Source of the DNA: Streptomyces sp. CA-278952
GTDB lineage: Bacteria > Actinomycetota > Actinomycetes > Streptomycetales > Streptomycetaceae
Assembly: GCF_028747205.1 (NCBI RefSeq)
Contig: NZ_CP112880.1
Location: 3,410,001 to 3,474,000 of the forward strand
Length of the DNA stretch: 64,000 bases
Reading direction: 5' to 3'
In this document: piece by piece, positions 52,763 to 61,578 of the stretch
Layout of the letters: every line of letters begins with the position of its first letter
How positions within the stretch are numbered: position 1 is the first letter of the stretch
The notes under the pieces: model-generated
The model's database searches: none
Seen by the model: the letters and a program-made list of their open reading frames with translations, nothing else
What the model was told of the DNA's origin: nothing
Translations under genes and position numbers: made by a program

Positions 52763-54445
52763 TCAGCCCAGCCGGGAGAAGTACCCCCAGCCGCCGGTCC
52801 CCACCGCCACCCCGCCGGCCTCCGCGAACGGTGTTCCGCCCGGGTGGAACACCAGGTCGGCGGCGACTGTAGTGGTCCAGAGGTCGGCGTGCCCGTCGCC
52901 GTCGACGTCACCGAGCGAGAGCCCCAGCGGGCGGGACTCCTTGGGGAGGCTGCCGAGCGTGATGGGAGCGCCCAGGGTCCGCGTACCGCTGTCGTAGGCG
53001 TACCGCTCGACCGTCCCCGCGGTGTCGCGGGCCCAGACCTCCGCCTTTCCGTCCCCGTCCGTGTCACCGGGGACGAGAACCTCCCGGTCCTTCCACTCCG
53101 CCGGGCCGATCCGTACGGCACTGAAGGACAGCCAACCACCGTCCGCCGCCACCCGCCCTCGGTGGAGCCACAGTCCGGTGGAACTGGTGGCCAGGACGTC
53201 GGGGCCGCCGTCCCCGTCGATGTCGCCCGCCGCAACCGGTGAGGCGTGGGCCCAGCCGGTCTCCGAAACCTTCATCACCACGCCCGGTTCGAGGTCGCCC
53301 GTGCCCGTGTTCCGGTGGAGCAGCAGTTGGTCGCCCTTGCGGGCGACCACATCCTCGTCGCCGTCGCCGTCCCAGTCCCCGCGGTGGCTGACCACCGCGC
53401 CGCTCCACTCGGGCCCGCTGCCGATCACGCGCGGGGACCCGAAGGCGCCCCGGCCCGTTCCGGGATACAGGCGGAGCGTGTCGTCCTTGCGGACGGCGAG
53501 CATGTCGGGGCAGAGATCGCCGGTCAGATCGCCCGGCACCTGCGTGGCGCCCCGCTCCAGGGGCTTCGCCTCCGCCCACACCAGCTTGTGGTCCTCGCCC
53601 GGCGTCAGGTCGATGTCGGCGGTCCTGGCGCGTAGTTCCGTGAAATCCCTGCTGCCGAAGAAGGCGTGGTCGTACTTGAGGCGGTAGCTGAAGGGCGCCG
53701 CGCTCGCATAGGCGGTCGGGGCGTTCTTCCCCGCGTCCGCCTCGACGAACGGACCCGTGCCGCACAGCCCCGTCCGCATCGGCACGAGCCCGGAGTGGCC
53801 GGGTATGGCGTTGAAGTCGCCGGTGATCAGGGCAGGTGCGCCCGCCGCCCACCGCTCCATGTTCGCGAGCACCACCGGCGTCCCGTTCAACGGCAGCGAA
53901 GGGGACAGATGCGTGCCGCAGGCCAGAGTGGTCCGGCCACCGACCGGCCCCCTGAGGCACAGCATCCACCGCTGCTGGGCGATGGAGGTCTCAGCGGGGT
54001 TGGCGAGGGCTCGGTACGCGGTGAAGTCCGCGGCCGCGCCCTTGACGAACAGCACCTGCCCGAACTTCGTCGAGCTGCCGCCCCACCGGCCGCACCCCGC
54101 GGGCTCCTGCTCGCCGGCCCAGTGCGCGCTGTAGCCGGTCAACACCTTCTGCAGGGCCTCGTACTGGCCGGTACACATCTCCTGCAGCGCGATCACGTCG
54201 GCGGGACCGCCCTCGGCGTTCATCCGCGACAGGAACTTCGCCGCCCAGGTGTCGGCGCTGTCCACGGTGTTCTGGCAGGTGTGCGCGCCGCAGGCGTTGT
54301 ACGAGACGGTGCGCACCGGCTGGGGCGGCGCCGGGTCGGCCGCCACCTCGTGCCGGCCCCCCGCCGCCACCAGGCCCATGAGCAGTGCCATGCCGACGGT
54401 CGCCCGGGCTGCCGCGCTGCCGCGAACTCCTCGCAGGACTCCCAT
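52763..54445 (-). CDS. secreted endonuclease/exonuclease/phosphatase-like protein with FG-GAP repeats
   Basis: A 560-residue exported protein. A signal peptide covers residues 1-36. Residues ~40-305 are an EEP (DNase I-like) domain: VRTVSYNACG, VIALQEMC (metal Glu), CGTHLSP (His), LITGDFNAIPGHS and a final EDHKLVW (Asp-His). Residues ~315-555 carry four FG-GAP/VCBS calcium-loop repeats: DWDGDGDED, DIDGDGGPD, DTDGDGKAE and DVDGDGHAD. It could be an extracellular nuclease or phosphodiesterase anchored by a beta-propeller. ATG 54445 fits the signal start. Divergent from the LacI gene across 260 bases. Confidence 0.86.
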   Translation of the reverse strand: MGVLRGVRGSAAARATVGMALLMGLVAAGGRHEVAADPAPPQPVRTVSYNACGAHTCQNTVDSADTWAAKFLSRMNAEGGPADVIALQEMCTGQYEALQKVLTGYSAHWAGEQEPAGCGRWGGSSTKFGQVLFVKGAAADFTAYRALANPAETSIAQQRWMLCLRGPVGGRTTLACGTHLSPSLPLNGTPVVLANMERWAAGAPALITGDFNAIPGHSGLVPMRTGLCGTGPFVEADAGKNAPTAYASAAPFSYRLKYDHAFFGSRDFTELRARTADIDLTPGEDHKLVWAEAKPLERGATQVPGDLTGDLCPDMLAVRKDDTLRLYPGTGRGAFGSPRVIGSGPEWSGAVVSHRGDWDGDGDEDVVARKGDQLLLHRNTGTGDLEPGVVMKVSETGWAHASPVAAGDIDGDGGPDVLATSSTGLWLHRGRVAADGGWLSFSAVRIGPAEWKDREVLVPGDTDGDGKAEVWARDTAGTVERYAYDSGTRTLGAPITLGSLPKESRPLGLSLGDVDGDGHADLWTTTVAADLVFHPGGTPFAEAGGVAVGTGGWGYFSRLG

Positions 54446-54574
54446 GGGTTCCCCTAACGTCAAATGTGATGATCGTATGAAGTATGGAGGTCGCCCAGAG
54501 CGGAGCGGGGGCATCCCCACACTTCACGGCCCAGTAGCGTGCCTTGGCTCCCCTCGCACCTTCCGGCCCTCCCC

Positions 54575-54588
54575 TGGAAGCGCTCTCA
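54575..54588. promoter_or_regulatory. LacI-type operator upstream of the lacI-family gene
   Basis: TGGAAGCGCTCTCA matches TGAGAGCGCTCTCA at 12 of 14 positions. It lies ~120 bases before the regulator's start and between divergent genes, suggesting autoregulation and perhaps control of the nuclease-like gene. Confidence 0.55.
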
Positions 54589-54705
54589 GGCCTGTCAGTT
54601 CCCGGCGCTAGGCTGTAGGCGATCCGGCGGCGACACCGAGTACGCGCACAGCACCCCGCGCACCAGCCCGCGTATCGCCGCCCCCGTCGACGAGGAGCGA
54701 CCGCC

Positions 54706-55749
54706 TTGCCCGAGCAGCCCCCCGGGTCCCGGCCCACCCTGGAAGCCGTCGCGACACGTGCGGGGGTGTCGCGGGCCACCGCCTCGCGGGTCGTCAACGG
54801 GGGTGACGGAGTCCGCAAGCCGCTCGTGGACAAGGTGCTCAAGGCGGTCGACGAGCTGGGCTACATCCCGAACCACGCGGCCAGGACCCTGGTGACCCGG
54901 CGGACGGGAGCGGTGGCCGTCGTCATCGCGGAGCCGGAGATACGGATCTTCTCCGACCCCTTCTTCTCCCAGCAGATCCGGGGCATCAGCAAGGAGCTGA
55001 CCGCCCACGACACCCAGCTCGTCCTGCTGCTGGTGGAGGGGCCCGGAGACTTCGACCGTATCGCCCTCTATCTGTCCGGCGGACACGTCGACGGGGCGCT
55101 CGCGTTCTCGCTGCACACCGACGACCCGCTGCCCGCGATCACCCGGCGGGCCGGGATTCCCACGGTGTACGGGGGCCGGCCCAGCTGGACCGCCGATCCC
55201 GGGGATCAGGCCGTCCTCTATGTGGACGCGGACAACCGGGGCGGCGCGAGGGTGGCCGTGCGGTATCTGAAGGACCTCGGGCGGCAGCGGATCGCGCACA
55301 TCGGCGGACCGCCCGACCAGACCTCGGCGGTGGACCGCTTCGACGGCTACCGGGACGTCCTGCTGGACGTGGACCCGACGCTCGTCGCCGAGGGCGCGTT
55401 CACCGTGGAGAGCGGGGCCCGGGCGATGGCGGAGCTGCTGGAGCGACGGCCCGACCTGGACGCGGTGTTCGCCGCCAACGACCTGATGGCGTCGGGTGCG
55501 TTGCGCGTGCTGCGGGAGCGCGGGGTGGCCGTGCCGGAGCAGGTGGCGATCGTCGGGTTCGACGACATGGACTCGGTGGCCGGGACCACCGATCCGCCGC
55601 TGACCACGGTCAACCAGGACATCGAGGGGCAGGGCCGGCTGATGGCCCGCCTGCTGCTGCGCGGACTGGACCGGGACCGTACGGGCAGCGGCCCGGCGCC
55701 CGCCTCCGTGATCACCCCGACGACCCTGGTGCGACGGGCCTCGGCCTGA
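54706..55749 (+). CDS. LacI-family transcriptional regulator (CebR-like)
   Basis: A 347-residue repressor. Residues ~10-60 are the LacI headpiece (TLEAVATRAGVSRATASRVV, then the hinge PNHAARTLVTRRTGAV), followed by a periplasmic-binding-protein-like sugar domain ending VGFDDMDSVAGTTDPPLTTV. It resembles CebR, which represses cellobiose uptake in Streptomyces. TTG 54706 has GAGGAG eight bases upstream. Operators at 54575, 58781 and 58941 tie it to the beta-glucan genes. The inducer is probably a glucan disaccharide; inferred. Confidence 0.92.
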   Translation: MPEQPPGSRPTLEAVATRAGVSRATASRVVNGGDGVRKPLVDKVLKAVDELGYIPNHAARTLVTRRTGAVAVVIAEPEIRIFSDPFFSQQIRGISKELTAHDTQLVLLLVEGPGDFDRIALYLSGGHVDGALAFSLHTDDPLPAITRRAGIPTVYGGRPSWTADPGDQAVLYVDADNRGGARVAVRYLKDLGRQRIAHIGGPPDQTSAVDRFDGYRDVLLDVDPTLVAEGAFTVESGARAMAELLERRPDLDAVFAANDLMASGALRVLRERGVAVPEQVAIVGFDDMDSVAGTTDPPLTTVNQDIEGQGRLMARLLLRGLDRDRTGSGPAPASVITPTTLVRRASA

Positions 55750-55776
55750 CCGCCACGTGAGCGCGGACGCACCGAA

Positions 55777-55819
55777 GTGCGGCGGGCCTCCGCCCTGAGG
55801 AGCCGGAGACCCGCCGCAC
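55777..55819. terminator. terminator hairpin after the LacI gene
   Basis: GTGCGGCGGG pairs exactly with CCCGCCGCAC, and inside it, after one mismatch, CTCCG pairs with CGGAG. The stem spans 55777-55819, between the convergent regulator and GH81 genes. Confidence 0.85.
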
Positions 55820-55843
55820 GCATCGTTCCCGTACGGGTCACGC

Positions 55844-55963
55844 CCTACACGTACGGATCCCGCCACCTGTCCGGTTGTCCGGATGGGGCGGCGCGACCCG
55901 GACATACGGGATCCCGCGCGACCCGGGCTCACGGGATCCCGCGCGACCTACACGTACGGGATC
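55844..55963. repeat. repeats at the end of the GH81 gene
   Basis: ACGGGATCCCGCGCGACC occurs at 55906-55923 and 55931-55948 (25-base period). CCTACACGTACGG, the complement of the GH81 3' end with its stop, is at 55947 and again past the stop at 55844. The repeats fill the convergent spacer. Confidence 0.75.
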
Positions 55964-58743
55964 TTCAGGACGGCCGCGTCCGTGCCGGTCTGCACCTGGG
56001 ACGTGCCGCTGCCGAGCGCGTTCCAGACCTCCAGGCGGACGGTGCCGTTCTTCAGTTCGCCCAGGCTCCCGGTGACAGCCTTCGCACCGACCGCCTGCGT
56101 GTACTCCTCCCACCCGTTGACCGGGTCGGTCGCGAAGTAGCGGAAGGTCTCGGTCCGGTCGAACGTGCCGTCGCCGGTGAGGTCGTAGCTGACCCGGACC
56201 TGCGGGGCGAGCCCGACCTTCGTGCCCGCGTCGACCCGGAGGCGGAACGCGGTGGCCGCGCCGGGAGCGACCTTGCCGTTGACCTGCTTCACCTCGTAGG
56301 CGGTCGGCCGGTACGGGGTGCCGTCCCGGTTGACGCCGTCGGCCGAGGCGATGGTGTCCGCGCCCGCCGGGTCGGTGGTGGCGGTGGTGAGGACGCCGCC
56401 GGTCTTGAGGCGGAAGGTGTTGCCGGTCGGCGGGTCCGGGTCCGGGTCGGGGTCCGGGTTGCCGCCGCCGGGGCCCGTGCTCGTGGCCGTCGAACGGGCC
56501 GGAACCGACAGGCTCTTCCCGTCGGAGAAGGTGACCGTACGGGCGGTGGAGCCGTGGTTGTGGGCGGTGTAGGTGCGGACGCCGTCCTTCGAGAAGACGG
56601 CGGAGGTCGGCAGGTCGCCGCTGACCGTCATGTCGGGCGCGCCGACCGTGTTCAGGGTGTTGATCCAGTGGTAGGTGTGCGCCTTGGACTCACCCTGCTC
56701 CGGCTCGTAGTTCCCGTTCACCCCGTCCCACTTGGCCTTCGCCGCCGCCGGGTCCGACAGCGACTCGAACTGCCAGAGCAGGTCGCGCCACTCCTGTGCG
56801 GGACCGCCGTTCTCGCGCTCCATCTCGGCGATGTTCCGCTTGATGGCCGCCTTCTCGCGGGCCAGGTGGAGTGAACCACCGGTCACCGGAAGGACGTTGA
56901 TGCCGTGGATCTCCTCCGGGTTGGCGGTCCACCAGGTGGAGTACGCGCCGCCGCTGCCCCAGACCATGCCGACCGTGTCATGGCCGAAGGAGCCGGGGAA
57001 GACCTGCTGGTCGGCGTCGAACCAGTACTGGGTGATCGCCTCGGACTCGGTGGTCAGCAGATAGCTGCCGAGGTCGCGGAGGTTGGTGTCGCCGGTGGCC
57101 GCGCCGTAGAGGACGAGTCCCGCGCTGAGGTTGATGGACTCGGAGGAGGACTCCTGGTTGTTGCCCGCCGCGAAGCCCTGGTGGCCGGAGGCCCAGCTGT
57201 GGCCCGCGTACACGTCGAAGCCGCGCAGGAACGGGTAGGCGGAGTCGGTGCGGCTGGCGTTGGCGGTGTCGCGGATCAGGTGCTTGATCATCGTGCCCCA
57301 GGCGGAGTCGGCGACCCAGGCCTGGTCGTACTGGGCGATGATCCCCGCCGCGTAGACGTAGTAGCTGTAGTGGAAGTGGTGGTCGTTCAGCTCGGTGTCG
57401 CTGCCGTACGAGGCCGGGTAGCCGGTGAGGGTCTTCCAGTCCTTGTCGTAGCTGAACTCACTGGCCCCGCCCGCCGTGAACCACTCCTGGAGCCGGCCCT
57501 TCATCAGGCCGAGGAGCTTGTCGCGGGTGGCGGTCTGGCCGATCTGATCGGCGACGGGCACCAGCTGGGCGAGGCGGCCGAGGGCCTTGCCGGTCCAGTA
57601 GGTGTCGGCGGCCCCCGAGAACGGGTCGGAGGCGTTCGCGACCTCGTTGAGGTAACCGGCCAGCCGGGCCTTGTCGACGCCGCTGGAGGCGGGCAGCGCG
57701 GGCACGACGCCGTTGTTCTTCTGGCTGGTGGTGAAGGAGGCGGACTCGCGCACCTTCATCGTGCCGCGCGGTGACACGTACGTGTAAGGGGTCAGCGCGT
57801 CGGTGGTGTGCAGCCACTGGTGGCGGTAGAGGGCCTGGAGCGTGCCGCGTTCGGTGCCCTCCTTGGCCTCGGTCGTCAGGCTGTAGGTCGCCCGTACGTT
57901 GCCGCCGGTGGACTGCCAGGCCACCTGGGAGCCGGTGACGAAGCTGAAGGCGTACTTCTTGTAGGTCGCGAGCGCGTCCGTGGAGGGCAGCACGGCGAGC
58001 GAGAAGTAGTCCTTCCCGCCGAGACCCGCGGTGATCGCGGTGCCGGAGACGTTCCAGTCGCTGCCGGTCGGTGCGAAGAGGGCGTAGTGGTGCCCGGCGA
58101 CGGTGATGCCGAGGACGTTGCCCTGGTCGGAGAAGACCGTGGGCGTGGAGGCGGTGGTGATGCGGGCGTCGCCTCCCGAGCCCTTGGCGTACACGAAGGG
58201 CATGCCGTGGCCGATGGTGGCCCGGAAGGTGCGGGAGCCGTCGGCCCAGTAGGGCGTGACCGTCCAGTCGGACCAGGCGTCGGCCTTGGTGTCGGGTGAG
58301 TTCAGGCCGCTGAGGCCGACGGTGAGGTCGGCCTTGTGGGCGTACTCGTACTGGCGGCCGTCGCCGACGATCGCGGGCGTGGTCGGATAGCCGACCTCCA
58401 GGCCGGACGCCTTGGCCTGGTAGGTGAGCGGGTGACCGTACATGGGGGTGCTGTACGGGTTGTCGCCGTAGCGCTGGTAGGCGAGCGAGGACCACCAGTC
58501 GTTGGTCGGGACCGGCTTGTCCCGGGCGGCGGCGGTGAGCTTGGGGGTGACGGGCGCGCCGGTGTTGGTGGTCGGGCCCGAGGTACCGGCGGGGCGGGAG
58601 TCGGAGTAGCTGCCGGCGCCGGCGGGGATGGTGGCGGCGGCTGCGGGCGATGCGGCGGGGCCCAGGCCCACAGCGGCCACGGCGATGGCGAGGAGCGTCG
58701 CCGCAGCGGGTCTGGAGGCGAGTCTGGAGAGGGAGGTTCGCAC
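55948..58743 (-). CDS. GH81 endo-beta-1,3-glucanase, secreted
   Basis: A 931-residue exported glycoside hydrolase. After a Sec signal (VRTSLSRLASRPAAATLLAI) the GH81 domain runs to about residue 720: PTNDWWSSLAYQRYGDNPYS, YPASYGSDTELNDHHFHYSY (catalytic Asp/His-rich segment) and NNQESSSESINLSAGLVLYG (catalytic Glu cluster). A short beta region and a PDPDPDPDP linker lead to a ~130-residue C-terminal beta domain (RVSYDLTGDGTFDRTETFRY), probably a glucan-binding module such as CBM56. It cuts laminarin or fungal beta-1,3-glucan. GTG 58743 is chosen with GAGGTG six bases upstream; ATG 58761 is an alternative. Confidence 0.9.
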   Translation of the reverse strand: MRTSLSRLASRPAAATLLAIAVAAVGLGPAASPAAAATIPAGAGSYSDSRPAGTSGPTTNTGAPVTPKLTAAARDKPVPTNDWWSSLAYQRYGDNPYSTPMYGHPLTYQAKASGLEVGYPTTPAIVGDGRQYEYAHKADLTVGLSGLNSPDTKADAWSDWTVTPYWADGSRTFRATIGHGMPFVYAKGSGGDARITTASTPTVFSDQGNVLGITVAGHHYALFAPTGSDWNVSGTAITAGLGGKDYFSLAVLPSTDALATYKKYAFSFVTGSQVAWQSTGGNVRATYSLTTEAKEGTERGTLQALYRHQWLHTTDALTPYTYVSPRGTMKVRESASFTTSQKNNGVVPALPASSGVDKARLAGYLNEVANASDPFSGAADTYWTGKALGRLAQLVPVADQIGQTATRDKLLGLMKGRLQEWFTAGGASEFSYDKDWKTLTGYPASYGSDTELNDHHFHYSYYVYAAGIIAQYDQAWVADSAWGTMIKHLIRDTANASRTDSAYPFLRGFDVYAGHSWASGHQGFAAGNNQESSSESINLSAGLVLYGAATGDTNLRDLGSYLLTTESEAITQYWFDADQQVFPGSFGHDTVGMVWGSGGAYSTWWTANPEEIHGINVLPVTGGSLHLAREKAAIKRNIAEMERENGGPAQEWRDLLWQFESLSDPAAAKAKWDGVNGNYEPEQGESKAHTYHWINTLNTVGAPDMTVSGDLPTSAVFSKDGVRTYTAHNHGSTARTVTFSDGKSLSVPARSTATSTGPGGGNPDPDPDPDPPTGNTFRLKTGGVLTTATTDPAGADTIASADGVNRDGTPYRPTAYEVKQVNGKVAPGAATAFRLRVDAGTKVGLAPQVRVSYDLTGDGTFDRTETFRYFATDPVNGWEEYTQAVGAKAVTGSLGELKNGTVRLEVWNALGSGTSQVQTGTDAAVLKIPYV

Positions 58744-58780
58744 GAGCAGCACCTCGATCATGGGGGGGACGAGCGCTTCC

Positions 58781-58792
58781 GAGAGCGCTCTC
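58781..58792. promoter_or_regulatory. LacI-type operator before the GH81 gene
   Basis: GAGAGCGCTCTC, a perfect 12-base palindrome (with the following A it fits TGAGAGCGCTCTCA at 13 of 14), 38 bases upstream of the GH81 start. Confidence 0.75.
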
Positions 58793-58940
58793 AGGTGCCA
58801 AGGAACGTAAAACTCCTGAAACGTAAGTGTCAATAGATCGCGCACAGACGGCAATTGGATGGGCGTCGCGTGCGACCCCAAGCTGTTATGCGTTCGAGTC
58901 TTGACGGGGCGGGGGCGGTGGGGGACGCTCCAGACGCAGG

Positions 58941-58958
58941 TTTGAGAGCGCTCTCAAA
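58941..58958. promoter_or_regulatory. LacI-type operator before the sugar-binding-protein gene
   Basis: TTTGAGAGCGCTCTCAAA, a perfect 18-base palindrome 36 bases upstream of the binding-protein ATG. It is the best copy of the motif in the window. Confidence 0.85.
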
Positions 58959-58994
58959 GCGCTCGGTTCATCCCGAAGCCAAGGGAGGCTTCCC

Positions 58995-60299
58995 ATGCCC
59001 ATCGCCCGAGCCGCCAAGAGAGCCACCGCCCGCCTCGGCGCGGTCGTCCTCGCCGGGGCGCTCCTCGCCGCCTGTGGATCCAGCGACTCGTCGGACTCCT
59101 CCGACAGCGCGGGCGGAAAGGTCACGCTCAACGTCGACCTCTTCGGGTCGTTCGGCTTCAAGGAGGCCGGGCTGTACGAGGAGTACCAGAAGCTCAACCC
59201 GGACATCACGATCAAGCAGAGCGACACCCAGGACGAGGCGGACTACTGGAAGTCGCTCCAGACCCGGCTGGCGGGCGGCGGCGGTCTCGCCGACGTGCAG
59301 GGCGTCGAGGTGGGCCGCATCGCCTCGGTCACCCAGCAGCAGTCCGACAAGTTCCAGGACCTGAAGGAGTTCGGGGCCGACAAGCTCAAGGGCGAGTTCG
59401 CCGAGGCCAAGTGGTCGGCGGCGACCACGAAGGACGGCAAGATCCTCGGCCTCGGCACGGACGTCGGCCCCGAGGCGATGTGCTACCGCACCGACCTCTT
59501 CGAGCAGGCCGGGCTGCCCACGGACCGCGAGGAGCTCGCGAAGAAGTGGGCCACGTGGGACGGCTACCTGGAGCTGGGCAAGCAGTACAAGAAGAAGGCC
59601 CCCGCCAAGAGCGCCTGGCTGGACAGCGTCGGCTCGCTCTACGGGATCATGATCGGCCAGGAGAAGGAGCGGTACTACGACGCCTCCGGCGAGCTGATCT
59701 ACGAGAAGAACCCGGCGGTCAAGGAGGCCTGGGACACCTCCGTGGCGGCGGCCGAGGCGGGCCTGAGCGCCAAGCTGGACCAGTGGTCCCCGCAGTGGAA
59801 CCAGGCGTTCGCGGCCGGTTCGTTCGCGACGATCCCGTGCCCGGCCTGGATGCTCGGCTACGTCAAGGGCCAGGCCGGCGACGCGGGCAAGGGCAAGTGG
59901 GACATCGCCAAGCTCCCCGGCGGCGCGGGCAACTGGGGCGGCTCGTACCTGTCCATCCCGCGTGCGGCCAAGCACAAGGAAGAGGCGTACAAGCTGATCG
60001 AGTGGCTGACCGCCCCCGAGCAGCAGGCGACGGTCTTCCAGAAGCAGGGCAACTTCCCGTCCTCGACGGGCGCCATCGAGACGATCGCGGGCGCGAAGGA
60101 CGAGTACTTCTCGGGCGCCCCGATCGGCCAGATCTTCGGTGAGGCGGCCAAGGAGTCCCCGGTCCAGGTGCTGGGTGTGCACGACCAGAACGTGATGCAG
60201 CAGATCACGAACGCGCTGAGCGAGGTCGAGCGCAAGGGAGTGTCGTCGGACAAGGCGTGGCAGACGGCGAAGAAGGGCGTGGACAACGTGATCGGCTGA
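58995..60299 (+). CDS. sugar ABC transporter substrate-binding lipoprotein (CebE-like)
   Basis: A 434-residue extracellular binding protein of the family-1 sugar class. The signal peptide ends in lipobox LAAC (Cys near residue 24). VTLNVDLFGSFGFKEAGLYE opens the mature lobe, and FATIPCPAWMLGYVKGQAG and NWGGSYLSIPRAAKHKEEAY are typical of CebE-type oligosaccharide binders. It is first in the transporter operon, with GGGAGG seven bases before the ATG. The ligand is probably laminari- or cello-oligosaccharide from GH81 action. The ATPase (MsiK in Streptomyces) is encoded elsewhere, as usual. Confidence 0.92.
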   Translation: MPIARAAKRATARLGAVVLAGALLAACGSSDSSDSSDSAGGKVTLNVDLFGSFGFKEAGLYEEYQKLNPDITIKQSDTQDEADYWKSLQTRLAGGGGLADVQGVEVGRIASVTQQQSDKFQDLKEFGADKLKGEFAEAKWSAATTKDGKILGLGTDVGPEAMCYRTDLFEQAGLPTDREELAKKWATWDGYLELGKQYKKKAPAKSAWLDSVGSLYGIMIGQEKERYYDASGELIYEKNPAVKEAWDTSVAAAEAGLSAKLDQWSPQWNQAFAAGSFATIPCPAWMLGYVKGQAGDAGKGKWDIAKLPGGAGNWGGSYLSIPRAAKHKEEAYKLIEWLTAPEQQATVFQKQGNFPSSTGAIETIAGAKDEYFSGAPIGQIFGEAAKESPVQVLGVHDQNVMQQITNALSEVERKGVSSDKAWQTAKKGVDNVIG

Positions 60300-60362
60300 C
60301 GCCGCTCACCGACCCACCAACCCACCGCCCCACCGCCTCACCCCCGCCGGCCAGGGGCCGGT

Positions 60363-60569
60363 CCGCCCGCGCACGGCGGACGGGCCGGCCCCGCCCCCGT
60401 ACTCTCTCCGCCCGCGCAGGGCGGGGACGGGCCGGCACCGCCCCCGCACCTCTCCCCGCCCGCACAGGGCGGGGACGGGCCGGCCGCGCCCCCGCGCCTC
60501 TCCCCGCCTCTCCTCCGCGCCACCCCCGTACCTCTCCTCCGCGCCACCCCCGTACCTCTCCTCCGCCCC
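60363..60569. repeat. two tandem repeat blocks between binding protein and permease
   Basis: Three ~45-48-bp units start at 60363, 60408 and 60456; each contains a short hairpin of the form CCGCCC...GGGCGG. They are followed by a 24-bp unit beginning CCTCTCCTCCGCG at 60507, 60531 and (partial) 60555. Together they fill the 301-base spacer 60300-60600; no gene is present there. Confidence 0.85.
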
Positions 60570-60600
60570 CAGCCCGCTCCCGATCCCGAAGGGCCGCACC

Positions 60601-61578
60601 GTGTCCCTCACCGCCACCGCGAAGGCCGGGCCCCGCCCGTCCGGAACCGGGCCCGGCCCCGACGACGGCCGGGCCGCCGCCCTCCGGCGGACCTGGCGCA
60701 AGGCCTCCCCGTACGCCTATATCGCCCCCTTCTTCACCCTCTTCCTGGCCTTCGGACTCTTCCCGCTCCTCTACACGGCGTTCGTCTCGCTCTACCGGGT
60801 CGAGCTCCAGACGAGCGGCGAGATGGAGTGGCGGGGCATCGCCAACTACACGGCGCTGTTCACCGACGAGTACTTCTGGATCTCGCTGCGCAACACGTTC
60901 ACGATCGGCGTGCTGTCCACCGTCCCGCAGCTCGCGATGGCACTCGGCCTCGCGCACCTGCTCAACTACAAGCTGCGCGGCCGGACCTTCATCCGGACCG
61001 CGATCCTGCTCCCGTACGCCACGTCGGTGGCCGCGGCCACGCTCGTCTTCGCACAGCTCTTCGGCCGCGACTTCGGGCTGATCAACTACGTGATCGGGCT
61101 GGTCGGCTTCGATCCGGTGGACTGGCAGACGGGCACGGTCGCCTCGCAGATCGCGGTCTCCACCATCGTGATCTGGCGCTGGACCGGGTACAACGCGCTG
61201 ATCTACTTGGCGGGCATGCAGTCGATCCCGCACGAGCTGTACGAGGCGGCGGAGATGGACGGGGCGTCGCGCTGGCGGCAGTTCATCCACGTCACCCTTC
61301 CCGGACTCCGCCCCACGATCGTCTTCACGGTGATCATCTCGACGATCGGGGCGACCCAGCTCTTCGGCGAGCCGCTGCTGTTCGAGGGATCGATCTCCGG
61401 CGGCATCTCGCACCAGTACCAGACCCTCGGCCTGTACATGTACGAACAGGGCTGGGGCTTCTTCCACCTGGGCCGGGCCGCGGCCATCGCCTGGGTGATG
61501 TTCGTCCTGATCGTGGTGCTCGTCGGGGCCAACGCCCTGCTCGTGCGCCGCCGCGCACGCAAGGAGGCCGGCCGATGA
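60601..61578 (+). CDS. sugar ABC transporter permease (CebF-like)
   Basis: A 325-residue permease with six TM helices and a ~35-residue cytoplasmic tail. The EAA loop is YEAAEMDGASRWRQFIHVTL followed by PGLRP, where the ATPase docks. The start is GTG 60601 with GAAGGG about eight bases upstream. Its stop overlaps the next permease's ATG (ATGA), as expected for a heterodimer. Confidence 0.93.
   Translation: MSLTATAKAGPRPSGTGPGPDDGRAAALRRTWRKASPYAYIAPFFTLFLAFGLFPLLYTAFVSLYRVELQTSGEMEWRGIANYTALFTDEYFWISLRNTFTIGVLSTVPQLAMALGLAHLLNYKLRGRTFIRTAILLPYATSVAAATLVFAQLFGRDFGLINYVIGLVGFDPVDWQTGTVASQIAVSTIVIWRWTGYNALIYLAGMQSIPHELYEAAEMDGASRWRQFIHVTLPGLRPTIVFTVIISTIGATQLFGEPLLFEGSISGGISHQYQTLGLYMYEQGWGFFHLGRAAAIAWVMFVLIVVLVGANALLVRRRARKEAGR

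Noticed and set aside
60300..60600. Small gene between the binding protein and the permease
   Set aside because: All frames give only repeats of Pro, Arg and Ala; no start with a ribosome-binding site.
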